From assembly GCA_009838175.1 (NCBI GenBank), contig VXSB01000002.1, positions 1 to 51,189 of the forward strand: a stretch of 51,189 bases of DNA. The letters are read 5' to 3'. Shown here in pieces: positions 45,879 through 51,189 of this stretch (its first letter is position 1; every line of letters starts with the position of its first letter). A model generated the notes under the pieces. It did not search any database. It was given only the letters and a program-made list of their open reading frames with translations, and was not told the origin of the DNA. The stretch is from Chloroflexota bacterium (lineage in GTDB: Bacteria; Chloroflexota; Dehalococcoidia; Lucifugimonadales; Lucifugimonadaceae). The position numbers and the translations under genes were made by a program.

Positions 45879-47156
45879 ATGTCTCCACGAGTCCCATCCT
45901 TCACATCCTTAAAAACCCTTCTCATCCTAGTTCATATCACCCTCCTAACCGCCTGCTCAACCACCCCCGAACCAACCCCACGTCCAGCTCCGACCCCAGT
46001 TCCCATCATCACCGCCGCGGTCCCTCCAACCCCTGACCGCACCTTCGACCGCTACGACTTCGAGTTCGTCGAGGCATTCGGCGGCCACGAGTGGGAGCGT
46101 CCAGTAGACATCGCATTCCTCCCCGACGGCGAATCCGCACTAGTCGCCGAGCAGATAGGACAAGTCCACAGAGCCTTCATCGATGCCCGCCGTGATCCGA
46201 TCCTTACCTTCTCTATCCGAGAACGCGTCAGCCGCGCCTCCAACGAGGAAGGACTCCTCTCCCTAGCCCTCGACCCGAACTACGAGGCCAACGGCCGAGT
46301 CTGGATGTACTACTCCGTACAACAAGGCTTCCGCAGCACCCGACTCTCCTGGTTCACAGTCGACGAATACATCGCCGACTGGAGCAGCGAGCACATCGTA
46401 TACGAGATCACCCAGCCATACGACAATCACAACGGCGGAAAAATCGTCTTCGACAACAACGGATACCTCTACCTCGGACTCGGAGACGGCGGCTCACGCG
46501 GCGACCCCCAAGACAACGGTCAAGACCTCACCAACGCTTGGGGCACCATAATCCGCCTCGACATCTCCGAAACCCGCAACGGCGAGCCGTACCGCATCCC
46601 CCCAGACAATCCCTACATCGACGATCCCGACATCCCCGACGAAATCTGGGTCTACGGACTCCGCAACCCTTGGCGCATGACATTCGACGCCGAAACCAAC
46701 CTCCTGTGGATGGGCGATGTAGGGCAGAGCTACCGCGAAGAAATCAACGTCATCAGCACCAAGACCGGAGGCGGCACCAACTTCGGATGGGCCACCATGG
46801 AAGGCACCGCCTGCTTCCGCCCCCGCCAAGACTGCAACAAGACCGGCATGACCCTCCCCGTCGAAGACTACCCACCACGCTCCGGTCACTGCTCAGTAAT
46901 CGGCGGCCCCGTCTATCGCGGCGACGACATCCCGACCCTCACTGGCAACTACCTCTACTCCGACCACTGCAAAGGCGAACTTCGAGTACTAAGCCCCGAA
47001 AACCCCGAAACCGGCAGCACCGCCGTCAAACCCATCGCCCCCGAAGGAACCAAATACGACAACCCCGGCCTAACATCCTTCGGTACCGACACCCAAGGCG
47101 AAATCTACATCCTCCGCTTCAACGCCCCCATCCTCAAAATGGTCCCCGCTAACTAA
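45879..47156 (+). CDS. Glucose/sorbosone-type (PQQ-dependent) sugar dehydrogenase lipoprotein
   Basis: About 425 residues from the ATG at 45879, which yields a signal peptide with lipobox LLTAC; the frame is open upstream to 45798 but that part lies in repeat DNA. Six-bladed propeller: RPVDIAFLPDGESALVAEQIGQVH, SNEEGLLSLALDPNYEANGRVWMYYS, GGSRGDPQDNGQ, VYGLRNPWRMTFDAETNLLWMGDVGQSYREEIN. Oxidises aldose sugars outside the cell with PQQ. The 5' codons include a dispersed repeat sequence; see findings. Confidence 0.9.
   Translation: MSPRVPSFTSLKTLLILVHITLLTACSTTPEPTPRPAPTPVPIITAAVPPTPDRTFDRYDFEFVEAFGGHEWERPVDIAFLPDGESALVAEQIGQVHRAFIDARRDPILTFSIRERVSRASNEEGLLSLALDPNYEANGRVWMYYSVQQGFRSTRLSWFTVDEYIADWSSEHIVYEITQPYDNHNGGKIVFDNNGYLYLGLGDGGSRGDPQDNGQDLTNAWGTIIRLDISETRNGEPYRIPPDNPYIDDPDIPDEIWVYGLRNPWRMTFDAETNLLWMGDVGQSYREEINVISTKTGGGTNFGWATMEGTACFRPRQDCNKTGMTLPVEDYPPRSGHCSVIGGPVYRGDDIPTLTGNYLYSDHCKGELRVLSPENPETGSTAVKPIAPEGTKYDNPGLTSFGTDTQGEIYILRFNAPILKMVPAN
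45893..45914 (+). repeat. 22-bp motif shared with 47417-47438
   Basis: CCCATCCTTCACATCCTT followed by AAAA is identical at both places. Here it encodes part of the signal peptide (PSFTSLK). Confidence 0.7.
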
Positions 47157-47462
47157 CCCCTTTCGAGAATCGAAGGGGGCGCGCACCTTTTTACCTCCCC
47201 ATTTAGGGGGAGATTCAGAGGGGGTTCGCCGGGTATGCCCGCCGCGTACCGTCCCCTTCGCGAAGCGTAAGGGGACGCGGAGCGAAGCGAACGCAGGGGA
47301 TGCATGGGGTGAGGAAGAGCGGCAGCCAAATCCCCTCTCCCTTGATGGGAGAGGGCTAGGGTGAGGGTGAACGGGGACAAAAGGGTGGGGATGCCCACCC
47401 CTGACACACGCGCACACCCATCCTTCACATCCTTAAAATCCTTCAAATCCGGGTTCAGACAA
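47150..47462. repeat. Composite repeat block, copy 3
   Basis: Holds a CCTCCCC-type hairpin, the GTCCCCTT/AAGGGGAC palindrome (about 47251), CCCTCTCCC/GGGAGAGGG and the CATCCTTAAAATCC...GGGTTCAGACAA element. Separates the sugar dehydrogenase from the convergent MFS gene. Confidence 0.8.
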
Positions 47463-48839
47463 CTACCCCCGCGGCCTCCGCTGCGGCCGATACCGATAAT
47501 TCCGTATCCCCGGCACCAACCGCCATATCGCAAACACAACGATCACCGAGATCACACCTCCCAAAACCATCACATTCCCCGCGCCGATAATACCGCCCAC
47601 GAACGACACCTCCATCTGACCCAGATGGTTCGCACCCATCGCCGAGAACGAGTGCGCGCTGCTCGCACGCCCCAGCATGTTGTCCGGCGCCGTCAACTGC
47701 ACCAAAGCCTGCCGCATCGTCATTCCAACCGCATCCGTGCCTCCAAGCAGCGCCACCAACCCTAGTCCAATGGCGAAGATGTAGTTAATCGTCCACGAAA
47801 AATCGAACAGACTCAGCACCAGATTCGGATTGTCCACAAGATCGACGCGGTTGAACCCCCACGCGAACAACAACAGCGCGTAGATCAAAGTCGCCACCAG
47901 CACAATCATGCCCTTGCGACGCCACCGTTCGGTGATAAACACCACCATGCTCCCGCACACACCACCCAACGCGTTCGCCGACGTCAGCATCGCCGTGCCC
48001 TGCGCGCCCATACCGTACAGCTCGTGAGAGAAGAACGGGAACAGCATCCGGTAGAAACTCACGATCGTCACGCCGATGTCAAGAAGATACAGACCCGGCA
48101 GAATCGGATGCTTCCGCACGAAGTGGAAACCCTCGATGATCGTCTGCAGCTTCACCCCGCCCGCGCTGCCTTCCTCCGGCGCACCAGACGACCGGATGAT
48201 CAACGGAGCAATCATGCTCGCCGCCGCGATGCACGTCGTCACCAGCAGGGTAGGGCCGATCCCGAAATTGATGTACAGCGGACCGAACAGAAACGGCACC
48301 GTGATCGCCGCTACCTGCATCGTCGACGTCGAGATCGTAACCGCATTCGTCAGATGCGAGCGCGGCACCACCCGCGGCAGCATCGCCGGACGCGCCGAAC
48401 TCCCCAGCATGTTCACCATCCCCGTCAATCCCGTAACCACCCAGATGTGCCATGGTGCCAGCACCTCGCCGAACGCCAGAATCGTCAGCACCAGCAGCGA
48501 CAGGAACGACACCGACTGCGTCATCGCCATCAGCACCTTCCGGTTCATCACATCCGCCAGCGCACCGCCATAAATAACCACCGGCATCTGCAACAGTTGC
48601 ACCGCACCCAGAATCCCCAGCTGCGCCGCCGAACCCGTCTCGTCGAATATCCACTGACTCGTCGACAGCAACCGCAACGTCATCGCCATCGTCATCGTCA
48701 CCTGCGCCGCCCACAGCACCGAGAAGTCGTAATGCTTGAACGACGACCAAGGCTTGACCCGCTCCGTCCGAGAATGCGCTATGCGGGATTGTTGAGCCAA
48801 GAGAGAGTTCGCAGAAGCGCCAGAGCAGGGCAGAGCCAC
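47463..48839 (-). CDS. MFS transporter
   Basis: 458 residues with 12 likely membrane helices; starts FKHYDFSVLWAAQVTMTMAMTL after a short charged leader, so the true start may lie within the first 45 codons. SSARPAMLPRVVPRSHLTNAVTI and GGALADVMNRKVLMAMTQ resemble enterobactin exporter (EntS)-type MFS proteins. Substrate unknown. Confidence 0.88.
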   Translation of the reverse strand: MALPCSGASANSLLAQQSRIAHSRTERVKPWSSFKHYDFSVLWAAQVTMTMAMTLRLLSTSQWIFDETGSAAQLGILGAVQLLQMPVVIYGGALADVMNRKVLMAMTQSVSFLSLLVLTILAFGEVLAPWHIWVVTGLTGMVNMLGSSARPAMLPRVVPRSHLTNAVTISTSTMQVAAITVPFLFGPLYINFGIGPTLLVTTCIAAASMIAPLIIRSSGAPEEGSAGGVKLQTIIEGFHFVRKHPILPGLYLLDIGVTIVSFYRMLFPFFSHELYGMGAQGTAMLTSANALGGVCGSMVVFITERWRRKGMIVLVATLIYALLLFAWGFNRVDLVDNPNLVLSLFDFSWTINYIFAIGLGLVALLGGTDAVGMTMRQALVQLTAPDNMLGRASSAHSFSAMGANHLGQMEVSFVGGIIGAGNVMVLGGVISVIVVFAIWRLVPGIRNYRYRPQRRPRG

Positions 48840-48905
48840 ACAGCCCCAACCCCCAAATCAAAAGTTCACTGCATCATACACCCACAACCAAATCAATGGG
48901 AAACC

Positions 48906-49205
48906 ATAACATCCCCTTCGCAACGTAGGGGCAACCCTTGTGGTTGTCCGTCACCCGTCCCCTTCGCGAAGCGTAAGGGGGACGCGAACAAGCGCAGCGA
49001 AGTTCGCAGGGGATGCCCAGGGTAGGGTGGGGCAAATCCCCTCTCCCTTGATGGGAGAGGGCTAGGGTGAGGGTGAAGGGGTGAAGGGGCCCGGTATCCC
49101 GCCCAACCAACACCCATCATCCACATCATCAAAAAATCACAGCAATCATAGTTCAAAAGACCAACATCCCCATTCCTTCCATCCTTAAAATCCGGGTTCA
49201 GACAA
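48906..49205. repeat. Composite repeat block, copy 4
   Basis: GTAGGGGCAACCCTTGTGG element, then the GTCCCCTT/AAGGGGGAC palindrome (about 48957), CCCTCTCCC/GGGAGAGGG, a CATCATCCACATCATC-type element and TCCTTAAAATCCGGGTTC ending at the terminase stop. Confidence 0.8.
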
Positions 49206-50933
49206 TCAATCCCACCGAACCCATCTCCTCCGACTACTCCGCGGCGAAGATGAACCCGGCACACCATCCCCAGCCAAAATCCACATCCGCAACGGATTCG
49301 ATTCAACATTCCTGCCAAACGCCAACGCCAACGCATCCGCCTTGTCCGGACTCTGACGACCAGAACTCCGAATCTTGTCCTTCGACTCGATCTGCAACTG
49401 ACCGCGCGACGTGTAGCTGAACGTCAACGACGCAAGCTGTGAGATCAGCTCCGGATCATCGGGAATCGATATGTCCCCATCCGCAAATCGTTGACGCAAG
49501 CCGTCGTACATCTCTGCACGCAGATTCAGATGTTTTTCACTGTCCGATGCTTTGCTGCCTCCGTTCACGCCTATCGTTCGCACCGAATTCAACTCGCGCG
49601 CACGATCCACTACTCCTGCTCCAAGACCAACCACATCCACATGCATCCTCTTCACATCATGTCTGCGCGCCAGATCTATTACACGCCCAGTCGTATTCAT
49701 CAGATCAGAACGACCGAACGACAACATATCCACCACCGATGAACCACGACGCACCACCGCCACCGTCTGATTATTACCGTAACGCGCAACGTCAACACCC
49801 ATCACAGCCTCGTCGTCGCTCACCACCTCAAACTCACGACCTACCGCCGCCTCGATCAATCGCATCGCGATCAACGTATCATCAGCCTCCTCAGGAAACT
49901 CACCAAGCACCCGAGACTGATACTCCGCCGAACTCACACCCCGCTGACCCGCAATCATCTCCGCCCACTTAGGCGTAGCCATCCCCGACGGAATGGCAGG
50001 GGCAGGTTTCAAACCTGCCCCCAAAGCATCAGTCGAAGCATCAATCGACGCGTCAATCGACAATTCCACACCTCGCCCCCTTCGCGAAGCGTAAGGGGGC
50101 GCGAGCGAGCGAAGCGATGCGAGCGGGGGATGCCCGTGCAATTCCCCCTCACTTGGGCTGTCCCCATCATCCTCGCCAACCTCCCAGTCACTCCCGCCGC
50201 TCTCTCCGTCATTCCGGCGAAAGCCGGCCGCTTGCGGGACGGAACGTCCATCCAGAGGGGAGGTGGAGGTGGGGCCTACATCTTCCTCCACCCGAAACGC
50301 CGGAGTATCAAACGCCGAGATGTGAACCGTCTTCCAACGAGAACGATTCTTGTGGAACGCGTCGTAGAACGTCCCCGCCAAACTCGACGGATTACCGATC
50401 ATCAGCATCTTCGCATTCTCTGACGTCAGGCAACCAAAGATCGCATCGAAGATAAACTCGCGCATCTCCGCCGCCTCATCCACGATCACCAGAATGTTCC
50501 CACTGTGGAAACCTTGGAAACGACCCGCAGTGTCCGTCGAAAACCCATACGCAAACCGCTTCTCTGAAAGCTCCAGCCGCGTCGACGTCAACTTTCCACC
50601 GATCGCCTCCGGATTCTTGCCGTGAAGATGCCGTATCTCACACCACAGCAGATCCTTCACCTGACGCTCAGTCGGCGCAGTAGTGATCACCATCGCCTCA
50701 TCGTGCGCACACAACCACCACAGCGTCGCCAAAGCCGCCGTAAACGTCTTACCAGAGCCGTTGCACGACCTCACAGCCACCAAATCATGGTCCCGCAACG
50801 CCCTCAGCACCTCCCTCTGCTTCGACCAAGGCCTAGCATCCAGAAACCGCCTCGCAAACCAAACCGGATCCTCACGCGCCACCACACCATCACTAAACAT
50901 AAACCGCCGCGGCAACCTAACCCCACCAACCAT
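49206..50933 (-). CDS. Phage-type large terminase with repeat-derived insertion
   Basis: About 575 residues. GGAGAGAGG lies before the ATG at 50933. Packaging ATPase: Walker A about 57-65 (SCNGSGKTF), Walker B about 148-154 (ILVIVDEAAE), then the RNase H-like nuclease with VMGVDVARYGNN, IDLARR and DVVGLGAGVVDRA, and SPDKADALALAFGR. Between SAFDTPAFRVEED and MATPKWAEMI about 100 residues are coded by dispersed repeats (see findings), yet the frame stays open. No portal or capsid gene is visible in the window; others may lie beyond the edge. Confidence 0.85.
   Translation of the reverse strand: MVGGVRLPRRFMFSDGVVAREDPVWFARRFLDARPWSKQREVLRALRDHDLVAVRSCNGSGKTFTAALATLWWLCAHDEAMVITTAPTERQVKDLLWCEIRHLHGKNPEAIGGKLTSTRLELSEKRFAYGFSTDTAGRFQGFHSGNILVIVDEAAEMREFIFDAIFGCLTSENAKMLMIGNPSSLAGTFYDAFHKNRSRWKTVHISAFDTPAFRVEEDVGPTSTSPLDGRSVPQAAGFRRNDGESGGSDWEVGEDDGDSPSEGELHGHPPLASLRSLAPPYASRRGRGVELSIDASIDASTDALGAGLKPAPAIPSGMATPKWAEMIAGQRGVSSAEYQSRVLGEFPEEADDTLIAMRLIEAAVGREFEVVSDDEAVMGVDVARYGNNQTVAVVRRGSSVVDMLSFGRSDLMNTTGRVIDLARRHDVKRMHVDVVGLGAGVVDRARELNSVRTIGVNGGSKASDSEKHLNLRAEMYDGLRQRFADGDISIPDDPELISQLASLTFSYTSRGQLQIESKDKIRSSGRQSPDKADALALAFGRNVESNPLRMWILAGDGVPGSSSPRSSRRRWVRWD
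49983..50288. repeat. Repeat cluster inserted in frame in terminase
   Basis: Contains the GGCAGGTTTCAAACCTGCC palindrome (about 49997-50023), three tandem 12-base units encoding SIDA-type peptides, the CGCCCCCTT/AAGGGGGCG palindrome (50073-50149) and an ATTCCGGCGAAAGCCGG-type element (about 50212). Confidence 0.8.
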
Positions 50934-51050
50934 CAAGCATCACCTCTCTCCATCCAAAACCAACATCGATATAACCTATAATAACACAAAAATACTAATT
51001 ATGAAGCAGTAGTGTCAAATCCCTGCATGAATACCACATCACACTTGGTG

Positions 51051-51056
51051 TATAAT
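51051..51056 (+). promoter_or_regulatory. Candidate -10 box (TATAAT)
   Basis: A perfect TATAAT; the matching -35 is weak. It lies 42 bases before the strong terminator hairpin. Confidence 0.4.
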
Positions 51057-51062
51057 TCGACA

Positions 51063-51136
51063 CATACCACCCCAGTAGATAGTATCGCTGGGCCCGACGC
51101 GCCCCCGGACGGGCAGCCGGGGGCGCGAGTTTTTTT
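51063..51136 (+). ncRNA. Possible short transcript between TATAAT and terminator
   Basis: If the TATAAT at 51051 works, transcription would start near 51063 and stop at 51136, giving about 74 bases. It could be a small RNA or an attenuated leader of a gene beyond the right edge. Confidence 0.3.
51098..51136 (+). terminator. Strong intrinsic terminator
   Basis: CGCGCCCCCGG (51098-51108) pairs perfectly with CCGGGGGCGCG (51117-51127) across an eight-base loop, followed by AG and seven T (51130-51136). Confidence 0.9.
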
Positions 51137-51189
51137 CAGTGGAGTTTATAAACAAGCCAAGCCACAGAACGGAGCAGGAATACGGATAG

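Noticed and set aside
43491-50149. CRISPR array from the recurring CCCCTTCGCG...AAGGGG units
   Set aside because: The copies are about two kilobases apart, vary in length, are palindromic and have genes between them; there are no regular spacers or cas genes.

Overview
The window looks like a chromosomal segment of a free-living, moderately GC-rich bacterium. Gene content suggests Chloroflexota, perhaps a SAR202 or Dehalococcoidia-like lineage: three-subunit transhydrogenase, an enolase-superfamily sugar-acid dehydratase, MoaD beside threonine synthase, a CitE/MaoC pair, lone LarB and many putative catabolic oxidoreductases. This placement is inference from gene content; there is no rRNA here.

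Layout. 0-11 kb: aconitase, a lactonase, a GH3 enzyme, a membrane-anchored molybdopterin oxidoreductase, then the pntA1-pntA2-pntB operon with a VOC protein. 11-20 kb: a HEPN-domain protein, small membrane proteins, two epimerase-like genes, an SRAP protein whose catalytic His is Tyr, an enolase-superfamily enzyme, an AI-2E-type permease and an aldo/keto reductase. 20-24 kb: a repetitive Gly/Glu-rich lipoprotein followed by a response regulator and a histidine kinase; the kinase sensor region carries the same kind of low-complexity tract. 24-32 kb: tRNA-Lys, alaS, ruvX, a two-TM protein and a tightly overlapping aroE-aroC-aroK-aroB operon. 32-38 kb: MoaD, a 31-residue membrane peptide, thrC, a 1.33-kb unit with terminal inverted repeats and a 7-bp target duplication carrying a membrane HNH protein, then MaoC, CoA-ester lyase, a degenerate hydroxyacid dehydrogenase and a PD-(D/E)XK-like protein. 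38-41.3 kb: one formate dehydrogenase gene interrupted by an in-frame UGA with a recognisable SECIS hairpin, so a selenoprotein. 41.3-51 kb: a regulator made of an HTH plus eight 24-residue repeats behind an array of palindromic operators, cytochrome c, larB, dnaN, a PQQ-type sugar dehydrogenase lipoprotein, an MFS transporter and a phage-type terminase, with dense dispersed palindromic repeats between and even inside genes.

The most notable points are the selenocysteine formate dehydrogenase, the transposon-like HNH unit, the 24-residue-repeat regulator with its operator array, the lipoprotein/kinase module and the terminase ORF that has absorbed several repeat families in frame. Functionally the segment combines central carbon and redox metabolism (aconitase, transhydrogenase, formate oxidation), sugar-acid breakdown and aromatic amino acid synthesis with scattered possible defence or mobile genes.
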